The notes: generated from the letters alone by a model not told the origin. A stretch of DNA of 10,480 bases from Lawsonibacter sp900766145 (GCF_030372275.1 NZ_JAUDDJ010000042.1); one strand, 5' to 3'; shown: positions 1 to 6,656, counted from the first letter of the stretch. Numbers and translations are program-made.

Positions 1-29
1 TTTGTATTAGTTGAAATAATCTGAAATCA

Positions 30-64
30 CCCCGGGGGGGGCCGCCCCCCCCCCCCCCCACCCC
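30..64. repeat. Poly-G/poly-C low-complexity tract
   Basis: A run of eight G (34-41) is followed by CCG and then fifteen consecutive C (45-59), one A and four more C. The G run can pair with part of the C run to form a GC-only hairpin, and the minus strand is a long G tract. It lies about 18 bp beyond the zupT stop codon, where a terminator would be expected, but no clean T tract follows on the minus strand. It could be a genuine GC hairpin or a sequencing or assembly artefact near a contig end. I cannot tell which from the sequence. Confidence 0.6.
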
Positions 65-81
65 TTGCTCTTTCGATATAG

Positions 82-879
82 TTACAAAAACAGAAGCAGG
101 CTCACTGCCATGACCACCATACCAGAAATCAGGCCGTAGAGGGACAGGTGGTGCTCCCCATACTCCCGGGCGGCAGGCAGCAGTTCGTCAAAGGAGATAA
201 ACACCATAATGCCCGCCACCCCGGCAAACAGCACTCCGAACACGGTGTCGTTCATAATGGGCCGCAATACTAACCAACCCAGCAGCGCCCCCAGGGGCTC
301 GGCCAGACCGGACAGGAAGGAGTAGCGGAAGGCCTTGCTCCGGGAACCGGTGGCCTGGTAGATGGGCACAGAGACGGCAATGCCTTCCGGGATATTGTGG
401 ATGGCAATGGCCACTACAATGGGAATGGCCAGGCCGGGCTCCTGCATGGCGGAGACAAAGGTGGCCAGTCCCTCGGGGAAGTTGTGGATGGCGATGGCCA
501 GGGCGGTAAACACCCCCATACGCATTAACCGGCCGGCGTTGGTGGTTTCTTCCTCCTCCACGCTCTTGACCTCATGGGGGTTCTCCTCCTCCGGAATCAG
601 CTTGTCGATCACAGCAATCACCAGCATGCCGCCGAAAAAGGCCGCCACCGTGGCCCAGCTTCCCGGGCGGGTGCCAAGCTCCCGCACCAGGGCCTCTCGG
701 GCCTCTCCCATGATTTCTACCAGAGAGACATAAATCATCACACCGGCTGAAAAGCCCAGCGAGACAGATAAAAACTTCCGGTTGGTGCTGCGGCATACAA
801 AGGCAATACCGCTGCCGATGCCGGTGCTCAGACCAGCCAGCAGGGTGAGAACAAACGCAAATAACACTTGATGGTCCAA
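82..879 (-). CDS. zupT: ZIP-family divalent metal transporter (ZupT-like)
   Basis: A 265-residue inner-membrane protein expected to import divalent metal ions (zinc, iron, manganese) into the cytoplasm. It has about eight hydrophobic segments and the two paired ZIP metal-site motifs: HNFPEG at residues 132-137 and HNIPEG at 161-166. A further conserved SGLAEPLGA segment (about 190-198) supplies another glutamate. A charged loop rich in Glu and His (about 96-112) sits between membrane segments 3 and 4, as is usual in the family. Length matches ZupT proteins. The start is TTG at 877-879: GGAGGTG (884-890) lies at ideal spacing and no ATG fits until about residue 48. It is a single-gene unit with its own strong promoter and a DtxR-like operator, which points to control by metal supply. 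The metal actually carried cannot be read from sequence. Confidence 0.93.
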   Translation of the reverse strand: MDHQVLFAFVLTLLAGLSTGIGSGIAFVCRSTNRKFLSVSLGFSAGVMIYVSLVEIMGEAREALVRELGTRPGSWATVAAFFGGMLVIAVIDKLIPEEENPHEVKSVEEEETTNAGRLMRMGVFTALAIAIHNFPEGLATFVSAMQEPGLAIPIVVAIAIHNIPEGIAVSVPIYQATGSRSKAFRYSFLSGLAEPLGALLGWLVLRPIMNDTVFGVLFAGVAGIMVFISFDELLPAAREYGEHHLSLYGLISGMVVMAVSLLLFL

Positions 880-883
880 AGGA

Positions 884-890
884 CACCTCC
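884..890 (-). promoter_or_regulatory. Ribosome binding site that fixes a TTG start for zupT
   Basis: The minus strand reads GGAGGTG here, six bases from the end of GGAGG to the TTG at 879. No ATG or GTG at comparable spacing exists in frame, so this site decides the start. Confidence 0.85.
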
Positions 891-901
891 AATCTTGTTT
901 T

Positions 902-920
902 TAAGGTTAGCTTACACTAA
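902..920 (-). promoter_or_regulatory. DtxR/IdeR/MntR-type operator candidate
   Basis: The 19-bp minus-strand sequence TTAGTGTAAGCTAACCTTA matches the DtxR/IdeR consensus TTAGGTTAGSCTAACCTAA at 15 of 19 positions, with outer TTAG and an intact right half CTAACCT. It lies immediately downstream of the zupT -10 element, covering roughly +3 to +21 of the predicted transcript, a repression position. The linked gene is a metal importer, which fits. Which member of the DtxR family would bind is unknown, and no such regulator is in the window. Confidence 0.6.
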
Positions 921-928
921 TTTATGTG

Positions 929-957
929 ATTGTACCATTCCAAGCCGTTCCTGTCAA
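929..957 (-). promoter_or_regulatory. Sigma-A promoter of zupT
   Basis: On the minus strand there is a perfect -35 TTGACA (952-957), a 17-bp spacer, and -10 TACAAT (929-934), preceded by TGG (an extended -10). Transcription should begin near 922, giving a leader of about 43 bases before the TTG start. It lies between the greA terminator and zupT, so zupT is transcribed on its own. Confidence 0.85.
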
Positions 958-983
958 CGCTCCTGCACCTCCCAGTTTGCGCC

Positions 984-1013
984 AAAAAAGAACCGGAGCC
1001 ATAGCTCCGGTTC
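984..1013 (-). terminator. Rho-independent terminator of greA
   Basis: A perfect 10-bp stem, GAACCGGAGC (990-999) with GCTCCGGTTC (1004-1013), has a 4-base loop. On the minus strand it is followed directly by six T (complement of 984-989). It begins about 10 bp after the greA stop codon. Confidence 0.95.
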
Positions 1014-1023
1014 CTCTTGTAAC

Positions 1024-1527
1024 TTAGTAGCGGTTGAGAGGAATCTCCCCGTCGTCGCTGCCCTTTTCAATGGCGCGGATCACCGCGTCATAGCCGTAGT
1101 TCTCGTTGACCTGAATGTGTACCCGGTCCCCCACCCGGCGGCCCAGCAGGCAGCGCCCCACCGGGGACTCCTTGCTGATGAGCCCCTTCAGGGCGTCCTG
1201 ACGCATGGTGGTGACGATCTGGTAGACCTCCTCCTCATCATCGTCCTCCATATAGACGGTGACCTTGTCGTACAGCCCCACCTGATCGCTGCCCGACTGG
1301 TCGGAGATGACCACGGCGGTCTTGATCATGTTCTCCAGGAAGCGGATGCGGCTCTCGTTGCGGTTTTTCTCCTGCTTGGCCGCCTTGTACTCAAAGTTCT
1401 CGCTCAAATCGCCGAAGGCCCGGGCCTCCTTCACCGCCTCCAGCAGCTGGGGGCGCAGGACAATGCGCCGGTGGTCCAGCTCTTTGCGCATGAGCTCCAG
1501 ATCTTTTTGGGTCAGTTCGTTGTGCAT
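1024..1527 (-). CDS. greA: Transcription elongation factor GreA
   Basis: A 167-residue protein of the GreA/GreB family, which enters the RNA polymerase secondary channel and stimulates cleavage of backtracked transcripts. The N-terminal coiled coil (about 1-75) carries the conserved tip motif GDLSENFEY (39-47), with the acidic residues D40 and E43 expected to act at the polymerase active site. The C-terminal FKBP-like domain (about 85-160) has the family segment SPVGRCLLGRRVGDRV (121-136). Length is close to the usual 158. The ATG at 1527 is preceded by GAGAGG at about 8 bases. Its leader contains the orr terminator hairpin directly upstream of the ribosome binding site, so its own promoter, if any, must lie inside orr. 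It ends at a strong terminator. It could be one of several GreA paralogues, as clostridia often carry more than one. Confidence 0.93.
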   Translation of the reverse strand: MHNELTQKDLELMRKELDHRRIVLRPQLLEAVKEARAFGDLSENFEYKAAKQEKNRNESRIRFLENMIKTAVVISDQSGSDQVGLYDKVTVYMEDDDEEEVYQIVTTMRQDALKGLISKESPVGRCLLGRRVGDRVHIQVNENYGYDAVIRAIEKGSDDGEIPLNRY

Positions 1528-1543
1528 GATACTCGCCTCTCAT

Positions 1544-1570
1544 AAAAACCGGGCGGCCAAAAGCCGCCCG
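1544..1570 (-). terminator. Terminator after orr, abutting the greA ribosome binding site
   Basis: An 8-bp perfect GC stem (CGGGCGGC 1550-1557 with GCCGCCCG 1563-1570) with a 5-base loop is followed on the minus strand by G then five T (complement of 1544-1548). The orr stop codon is only 5 bases upstream. The greA GAGAGG element begins a few bases beyond the T run, so the hairpin may also act as an attenuator for greA. Confidence 0.88.
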
Positions 1571-1574
1571 TGGG

Positions 1575-2669
1575 TTACGTTTCCTTCTTGTAATAAATGT
1601 GGACGCTTTTACTGCCCGTTAAGTATACCATAGTGGCGTAGCACAAGTCAAACTCCAGCACATCCCCGGTTTTCAGCCGACGAGTGGCACCCTCCACATC
1701 CAAAATGGTATGGTCGGAGGAGGCGCCCAACACCTTGATGCCCGGCTCCCGGGGGATGAGGTCGTCGCTCTCTCCGTAGTCCACCCGGCCCATGGCCAAC
1801 AGGCAGCGCAGGCGGTGGCCCCGGTCCACATAGGTGCGGGTACGACCGAAGGCGTCCACGGACAGCTCGCCCACCGGGTGGGAGGGCTTCACCTTGGACT
1901 CGATGACCTGGGCCCGTAGAACCATGATATCCTTGTGCATAAAGTCCATATTGCAGCCCCAAATGCTGCCCAGAAGGATTCCCTCCCCCACCCGCAGGTG
2001 GTTGATGCGGGGCGGCATGGTGCCGTCCAGCACCATATGAAGAGAGGAAGACGCGCCGCCTGAGATGACCTCCAGCTTCCGGCCGATGGCCTTCTCCACC
2101 TGCTCAGCGGCGGCCACCAGGTCGTGCATCTTCTTCGGGGTGGCCTGGATGGAACCGTAGCACCCCAGGTTCGTGCCCACTCCCAGCAGTTCCAGATTGG
2201 GCAGGTGGTGCTCCACCTCCAGGGCGGCTGCCACCAGCTCGTCCCAATCCCAGAAGCCCTCCCGCAGGTCGCCCAGGTCCACCATAAGGATCACCTTGTG
2301 GATCTTCCCCTGGCTTCGGGCCGCCTCATTCAGCAGCCGCAGGACGGAGAGCTCGCTGTTCAGACTGATGTCCGACCAGGTCACCACCTCCTCTACCTCG
2401 CTGGGCATGGGAATGCGGATGAGCATGAGTGGAGTCCGGATACCCGCCTCCTTCAGCCCGCGCAGCTGGTCCATGCGGGAAGAGGCGATGCTGGACACCC
2501 CAACCTCCTCATAGACCTTAACTGCCTCAGGCAGGGCGTGAAACCCCTTTACCACTCCAGAAAGCCCGATAGAAGAAGCCTGGCAGCGCTCTTGGAGCGC
2601 TGCCAGGTTTTCCTTGAGCTTTCCCAGGTCGATCTCCACGTGGGGATATTCATAACTTGGTTGGCTCAT
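1575..2669 (-). CDS. orr: Alanine/ornithine racemase family PLP enzyme
   Basis: A 364-residue pyridoxal-phosphate enzyme of the alanine-racemase fold type III, in the subgroup that includes clostridial ornithine racemase, which interconverts L- and D-ornithine. The N-terminal barrel starts at about residue 8 (VEIDLGKLKENL). The PLP lysine is K41 in the VVKGFH motif, and a phosphate-binding segment SGGASSS lies at about 204-210, followed by LRVGEGILLG. A smaller C-terminal beta domain follows from about 245. Length agrees with ornithine racemases of about 350 residues. The ATG at 2669 has AAAGGAA about 7 bases upstream. It lies 26 bp after nhaC on the same strand, so the two are probably co-transcribed, and it ends at a terminator. 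Substrate assignment rests on family resemblance and the neighbouring ornithine-producing operon; alanine, lysine or another amino acid remains possible. Confidence 0.82.
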   Translation of the reverse strand: MSQPSYEYPHVEIDLGKLKENLAALQERCQASSIGLSGVVKGFHALPEAVKVYEEVGVSSIASSRMDQLRGLKEAGIRTPLMLIRIPMPSEVEEVVTWSDISLNSELSVLRLLNEAARSQGKIHKVILMVDLGDLREGFWDWDELVAAALEVEHHLPNLELLGVGTNLGCYGSIQATPKKMHDLVAAAEQVEKAIGRKLEVISGGASSSLHMVLDGTMPPRINHLRVGEGILLGSIWGCNMDFMHKDIMVLRAQVIESKVKPSHPVGELSVDAFGRTRTYVDRGHRLRCLLAMGRVDYGESDDLIPREPGIKVLGASSDHTILDVEGATRRLKTGDVLEFDLCYATMVYLTGSKSVHIYYKKET

Positions 2670-2695
2670 ATGTTCGTTCCTTTAAACCGCGTAAA

Positions 2696-4186
2696 TTAAG
2701 CCTTCACAGCCTTCTGACGCTTGTAGGGCTTGTTGTCCATGTCCTTCAGGGTCACGCCGAACCAGGCGCAGGCGGCGTTAACAATGGGCATCAGCCAGTT
2801 GAACATGGCGTAGATACCGTACTCGGCCACGCCGAGGCCCAGAGTCGTCTCGATATACACGCCGCAGGTGTTCCAGGGAACCAGAGCGGAGGTGACGGTG
2901 CCGGCGCCCTCCAGAGCGGAGGACAGGACGGAGGGGTGCAGGCCCATCTTGCGGTACTCCTCGGCGTACATACGGCCGGGAACCACGATGGAGATGTACT
3001 GCTCGGGCATGGTCATGTTGGACAGCACGCAGGTGAGCTCGGTGACGGTAACCAGACCAGCGGGGCTCTTGGCCAGCTTCTTGATCCGATCAACCACCAC
3101 TTCCAGCTGGTGGGTGCCCTCCATGATGCCGCCGAACATCATGGCGATGATGGTCATGGCCACGGAGTTCATCATACCCATGATGCCGCCCTTCTCCAGC
3201 AGCTCAATCAGGGTGTCGTAGGTCTCCGTGCTCAGGGTCGCCTGCAGGACCTCCTTCAGCTCGTCAGAGAACGTAAAGCCATCCAGGCCGAAGTTGAACA
3301 GAGTGCCCAGGTCGCAGCTGTCAGGCTGGAAAATGAGGCCCAGGATGCCGCCGGCGAAGATGCCCAAGGTGATGCCGGGGATGGCGGGCATCTTCATAGC
3401 CACCGCCACAATGACAATCACAGGGGGCAGCAGCAGGACGGGATTGATGTTAAAGAGACCGCCTTGGGCCACATTCAGCGCGTTGGCAAACTCGGTGACG
3501 CGGCTCATATCGGCCTCGCCGCCGTGGTACTGGGTGACGCCCAGCACACCGAAGAAGATCAGAGTGATCACATAGGTGATGGCCGTGGGCAGCATCATGG
3601 CCTTCACGTGAGCGATTACGTCGGTACCAGCCATAGCGGGCGCCAGGTTGGTTGTGTCGGACAGGGGGGACATCTTGTCGCCGAAGTAGGCGCCAGAGAG
3701 GATCGCGCCGGCGGTCATGCCGGGATTCATACCCAGGCCGAAGCCGATGCCCAGAAACGCCACGCCCATGGTGCCCATGGTGCCCCAGGAGGTACCGGTG
3801 GCCAGGGAGGTGATGGAGCACACCAGCACGGTGGCCACAAAGAAGATGGAGGGATGGATAATCTGCAGGCCGTAGTAGATCATGGTGGGCACTACGCCGG
3901 AATTGATCCACACACCGATCAGGATGCCGACGATGATCAGGATACAAACGGACTGGAGGGCCTTGTAAATGCCGTCCATCATCATCTTCTCAATGTCTTC
4001 CCACTTATGGCCCAGATACAGGGCCATAAGGGCCGCGGCGCACACGCCCACGAACATAGGCACATGGACACTGGCGCCGAAGATCACAATGCCGATCGAC
4101 AGCACAGCGACTAAGATCAACAGCGTAATCAGAGCCTCCCACAGCTTTGGCATTCGCGGCTCTCTGGATTTCTTTGCCTCACTCAT
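2696..4186 (-). CDS. nhaC: NhaC-family Na+/H+ antiporter-like carrier
   Basis: A 496-residue integral membrane protein with about 11 hydrophobic segments. It has NhaC-family signatures: GTSWGTMGTMG at 131-141 and SGAYFGDKMSPLSDTTNLAP at 164-183, the latter with the conserved GD..SP.SDTT core. Length fits the family (about 450-500). Members exchange Na+ for protons, but some, such as Bacillus MleN, exchange organic acids, so the ion exchanged here is not certain. The ATG at 4186 has only a weakly placed AAGAAAGG about 13 bases upstream. An internal Met at residue 12 is an alternative start with no better site. It precedes orr by 26 bp on the same strand. The pairing suggests a role linked to amino-acid (ornithine) metabolism or to ion balance during it. 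Confidence 0.9.
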   Translation of the reverse strand: MSEAKKSREPRMPKLWEALITLLILVAVLSIGIVIFGASVHVPMFVGVCAAALMALYLGHKWEDIEKMMMDGIYKALQSVCILIIVGILIGVWINSGVVPTMIYYGLQIIHPSIFFVATVLVCSITSLATGTSWGTMGTMGVAFLGIGFGLGMNPGMTAGAILSGAYFGDKMSPLSDTTNLAPAMAGTDVIAHVKAMMLPTAITYVITLIFFGVLGVTQYHGGEADMSRVTEFANALNVAQGGLFNINPVLLLPPVIVIVAVAMKMPAIPGITLGIFAGGILGLIFQPDSCDLGTLFNFGLDGFTFSDELKEVLQATLSTETYDTLIELLEKGGIMGMMNSVAMTIIAMMFGGIMEGTHQLEVVVDRIKKLAKSPAGLVTVTELTCVLSNMTMPEQYISIVVPGRMYAEEYRKMGLHPSVLSSALEGAGTVTSALVPWNTCGVYIETTLGLGVAEYGIYAMFNWLMPIVNAACAWFGVTLKDMDNKPYKRQKAVKA

Positions 4187-4200
4187 GGATAATTACCAAC

Positions 4201-4270
4201 CTTTCTTTCATTACTTTGCATTACTTTGCATTACATTGCAATAGCTTGCTTTGGATTTGCATTTCTGCAT
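4201..4270. repeat. 10-bp direct repeats in the nhaC leader
   Basis: TTACTTTGCA occurs twice exactly (4211-4220, 4221-4230) and a third time with one change (TTACATTGCA, 4231-4240). Weaker units flank these at the same 10-11 bp phase: CTTTCTTTCA at 4201, ATAGCTTGCT at 4241, and further TGCA at 4258 and 4266. The array ends beside the presumed nhaC ribosome binding site. The spacing equals about one DNA helical turn. Confidence 0.8.
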
Positions 4271-4367
4271 TTTTTGATTCAGCGTTGGAATTCCTGGATT
4301 GCGGCGTTTCCCCTGATCAGCCCTCCTTCCCCCTCTAATTTACAACCGACACAAAACAGGTGCAAGT

Positions 4368-4411
4368 CCAGGGCGCCCGGGGCGCGCAGGCGCGCGCGCC
4401 CCGGGACCTGG
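4368..4411 (-). terminator. Very GC-rich hairpin 3' of argD, possible terminator
   Basis: A 12-bp stem (CCCGGGGCGCGC 4376-4387 with GCGCGCCCCGGG 4394-4405) is extended by CCAGG/CCTGG (4368-4372 with 4407-4411) across a small asymmetric bulge. It lies about 50 bases after the argD stop. No T run follows immediately; a TTTT occurs only about 11 bases further on. It could be an imperfect terminator or a 3'-end stabilising structure. Confidence 0.5.
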
Positions 4412-4416
4412 GATCT

Positions 4417-4455
4417 CACCCCGCAGAACCGTGTTTGCTGCTTGAGTGCGGGGTG
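4417..4455 (-). other. Inverted repeat directly after argD
   Basis: CACCCCGCA (4417-4425) and TGCGGGGTG (4447-4455) form a perfect 9-bp stem with a 21-base loop, starting 5 bases beyond the argD stop codon. The 8-mer GTGTTTGC also occurs twice as a direct repeat (4431-4438, 4453-4460). No T run follows, so it is not a standard terminator by itself. Confidence 0.55.
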
Positions 4456-4460
4456 TTTGC

Positions 4461-5684
4461 TCAATAACCCAGCTCGGTCATGGCCTCGTCAATGGCCTTC
4501 ACGACGATATCAACTTCCTCCTCGGTCACGATCAGAGGCGGAATGAAGCGCAGCACGTTGCCGGCGGTGCAGTTGATGAGCACCTTCTTCTCAAAGCACT
4601 TCTGGACGATCTTGGGACCAATCTCGTTGTCCTTGAGCTCAGCGCCGTTGATCATGCCCATGCCGCGGACCTCGGTGATGGTACCGGGGTGCTTGCCGGA
4701 CAGCTCGGTGAGCTTGGCACGGAAGTACTCGCCAACCTTGACGGCGTTATCCATCACGCCCTCGTGGAGCATGGTGTCCAGGGTCGCCTCAGCCAGGCCG
4801 CAGGCCAGGGGGCCGCCGGCGAAGGTGGAGCCGTGGGTGCCGGGAGTCAGGGTCAGAGCAGCCTCGCCCCGGGCGCAGACAGCGCCGATGGGCACGCCGG
4901 AGCCCAGAGCCTTAGCCATGGAGCAGGTGTCGGGCTCCACGCCGTAGTTCTGGTGGGCGAACAGCTTGCCGGTACGGCCGGAGCCGACCTGGACCTCGTC
5001 GAACATGAGCAGGATGCCCTTCTCATCGCACAGGTCACGCAGGCCCTGGAGGAACTCCTGGGAAGCGGGACGGACGCCGCCCTCGCCCTGAACAGGCTCG
5101 GTGAGAATGGCGCACACGTCGTCGCCCATCTGGGCCTTCACGGACTCCAGGTTGTTGAACTCGGCATAGCGGAAGCCCTCAGGCAGGGGGGAGAACCACT
5201 TGGGGTTGTGAACGATCTCCTGGCCGGTGGCGGTGGCGGTAGCCAGAGTACGGCCGTGGAAGGACTTCAGCATGGAGATAACCACATAGCGCTCGGGGTG
5301 GCCATGGTCCTTGGCGTACTTACGGGCCAGCTTGATCTGACCTTCGTTGGCCTCAGCGCCGGAGTTGGCAAAGAACACCTTGTCAAAGCAGCTGTTCTCG
5401 CAGATCATCTTACAGACCTGGATGGCGGGCTCGTTGTAGTAGTAGTTGGAGCAGTGCATCATATCCTTGGCGCGGTCCAGAGCCTTCACAATGGCGGGGT
5501 GATGGTGGCCCAGGCCGTTGACGGCGATGCCGCCCACGAAGTCCAGATACTTGTTGCCGTCCAGATCCCAGACCCAGCAGCCCTCGCCCTTATCCATAAC
5601 GATGGGCATTCTGGCGTGGTTGCCGTACAGATACTTATCAGCAGCGGCGATGGCCTCAGCATTGCTCTTGAATCTCTCAATCAT
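4461..5684 (-). CDS. argD: Acetylornithine aminotransferase
   Basis: A 407-residue class III PLP aminotransferase that converts N-acetylglutamate semialdehyde and glutamate to N-acetylornithine and 2-oxoglutarate, the fourth step from glutamate to ornithine, in the cytosol. Visible landmarks: SGAEANE at 108-114 (cofactor phosphate region), FDEVQ at 228-232 with D229 contacting the PLP pyridine nitrogen, the Schiff-base lysine K258 in MAKALG, and GSTFAGGPLAC at 285-295. R379 in the LRFIPP segment fits the substrate carboxylate position. Length is normal. The ATG at 5684 has AAGGAGG 9 bases upstream. It is the last gene of the argCJBD run, separated from argB by a 75-bp gap holding a strong hairpin. 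Related 4-aminobutyrate or ornithine aminotransferases have the same fold, but the operon makes ArgD the clear reading. Confidence 0.96.
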   Translation of the reverse strand: MIERFKSNAEAIAAADKYLYGNHARMPIVMDKGEGCWVWDLDGNKYLDFVGGIAVNGLGHHHPAIVKALDRAKDMMHCSNYYYNEPAIQVCKMICENSCFDKVFFANSGAEANEGQIKLARKYAKDHGHPERYVVISMLKSFHGRTLATATATGQEIVHNPKWFSPLPEGFRYAEFNNLESVKAQMGDDVCAILTEPVQGEGGVRPASQEFLQGLRDLCDEKGILLMFDEVQVGSGRTGKLFAHQNYGVEPDTCSMAKALGSGVPIGAVCARGEAALTLTPGTHGSTFAGGPLACGLAEATLDTMLHEGVMDNAVKVGEYFRAKLTELSGKHPGTITEVRGMGMINGAELKDNEIGPKIVQKCFEKKVLINCTAGNVLRFIPPLIVTEEEVDIVVKAIDEAMTELGY

Positions 5685-5713
5685 GGGAAGAGTCCTCCTT
5701 TTTATTGATTTGC

Positions 5714-5755
5714 TCCGGCCCTCCCGGGAGGGGACTCCCGCGGAGGGGAACCGGA
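5714..5755 (-). other. Intercistronic stem-loop between argB and argD
   Basis: Three stacked helices, TCCGG/CCGGA (5714-5718 with 5751-5755), CCCTCC/GGAGGG (5719-5724 with 5742-5747) and CGGGAG/CTCCCG (5725-5730 with 5735-5740), total 17 bp. The loop is GGGA, with a single-base bulge and a three-base bulge. On the minus strand no T run follows, and the argD ribosome binding site comes about 14 bases later. It looks like a stabilising or processing hairpin rather than a terminator. Confidence 0.75.
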
Positions 5756-5759
5756 AAAT

Positions 5760-6641
5760 TCACTTATTCCACTTGATGCCCACGCTGGGCTGATCCTTAC
5801 CTACGGTGGTACCGATGCCCTCGTTGGTAAAGGCCTCGTAGAGGATGCTGTGAGGCTTGCGGCCGTCGATGATGTGGACGTTGGTCACGCCCTCCTCAAT
5901 GGTCTGGACACAGCAGTCCACCTTGGGGATCATGCCGCCGGCGATGGTGCCCTGATCCTTCAGGCCCTGCACGTCGGCGATGTTCAGGTAGCTGATGACG
6001 TCGCGGATCTTAATGTCGTTGCACAGACCCTCGATGTCGGTCAGGAGCATCAGCTTCTCTGCGCCCAGGGCGCTGGCCAGCTTGCCAGCGGCGGTGTCGC
6101 CGTTAATGTTGAAGCTCTGACCGTTTCCGTCGGTGCCCACAGGGGCCACCACGGGGATGTAACCGGCGTCCAGCAGAGCCTGGACGGGGGCGGCGTTCAC
6201 TTCCACGATGTCGCCCACAAAGCCCAGCTCCTCGCTGCGCTGCACGCACTTATAGATGTTGGCGCTGATACCGGACAGACCCACGGCTTCGCCGCCGATG
6301 GCGTTGATCCGGCCAACCAGCTCGCTGTTCACCTGGCCGATGAGCACCGCCTCCACCACGCTGATGATGTCCGCGGAGGTGTAGCGCAGGCCGTTGATGA
6401 ACTGCACGGGGATATCCAGCTTCTCCAGCATCTTGTTGATGCCGGGGCCGCCGCCGTGGCTGAGCACGGGCTTCATCCCCAGGAGCTTAAGCATCACCAC
6501 GTCCTGGAGGACGGCGGCCTTCAGCTCCTCATTGATCATGGCGTTGCCGCCATATTTGATGACGATCACCTTTCCGGCGTACTTTTTCAGGTAGGGCATT
6601 GCCTCCATGAGGGTGGCAACCTTGCTGGCTACATCATTCAT
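5760..6641 (-). CDS. argB: Acetylglutamate kinase
   Basis: A 293-residue amino-acid kinase that phosphorylates N-acetylglutamate with ATP, the controlling step when acetyl groups are recycled by ArgJ. It shows KYGGNAM at 29-35 (catalytic lysine K29), the glycine-rich SHGGGPGIN at 61-69, the substrate arginine region NGLRYT at 83-88, and NINGDTAAGKLA at 178-189. About 24 residues precede the first strand (VIVIKYGG), matching the extra N-terminal helix of hexameric, arginine-inhibited enzymes, and the C-terminal HSILYEAFTNEGIGT resembles their arginine-site signature. Feedback inhibition by arginine is therefore likely. The ATG at 6641 has AAGGAGG (6649-6655) 7 bases upstream, overlapping the 15-bp gap to the argJ stop, so translation is probably coupled to argJ. 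Confidence 0.97.
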   Translation of the reverse strand: MNDVASKVATLMEAMPYLKKYAGKVIVIKYGGNAMINEELKAAVLQDVVMLKLLGMKPVLSHGGGPGINKMLEKLDIPVQFINGLRYTSADIISVVEAVLIGQVNSELVGRINAIGGEAVGLSGISANIYKCVQRSEELGFVGDIVEVNAAPVQALLDAGYIPVVAPVGTDGNGQSFNINGDTAAGKLASALGAEKLMLLTDIEGLCNDIKIRDVISYLNIADVQGLKDQGTIAGGMIPKVDCCVQTIEEGVTNVHIIDGRKPHSILYEAFTNEGIGTTVGKDQPSVGIKWNK

Positions 6642-6656
6642 AGCGGGCCCTCCTTC

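Larger units (their letters stand above)
4187..4460. other. nhaC-argD intergenic region
   Basis: A 274-bp gap between two genes transcribed in the same direction. It changes sharply in composition: an AT-rich half near nhaC holds the decamer repeats, and a GC-rich half near argD holds two hairpins. A weak minus-strand promoter candidate, TTGCAC (4360-4365) with 17 bp to TAAATT (4337-4342), would give nhaC a leader of about 140 bases. I recognise no known riboswitch and no short coding frame with a ribosome binding site. The length and the hairpins suggest nhaC-orr is not simply a continuation of the arg operon. Confidence 0.5.

Noticed and set aside
4187..4350. Riboswitch in the nhaC leader (sodium or guanidine type considered)
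   Set aside because: No conserved core of a class I know could be matched by eye; only repeats and a weak promoter candidate are visible. A covariance-model scan would be decisive.
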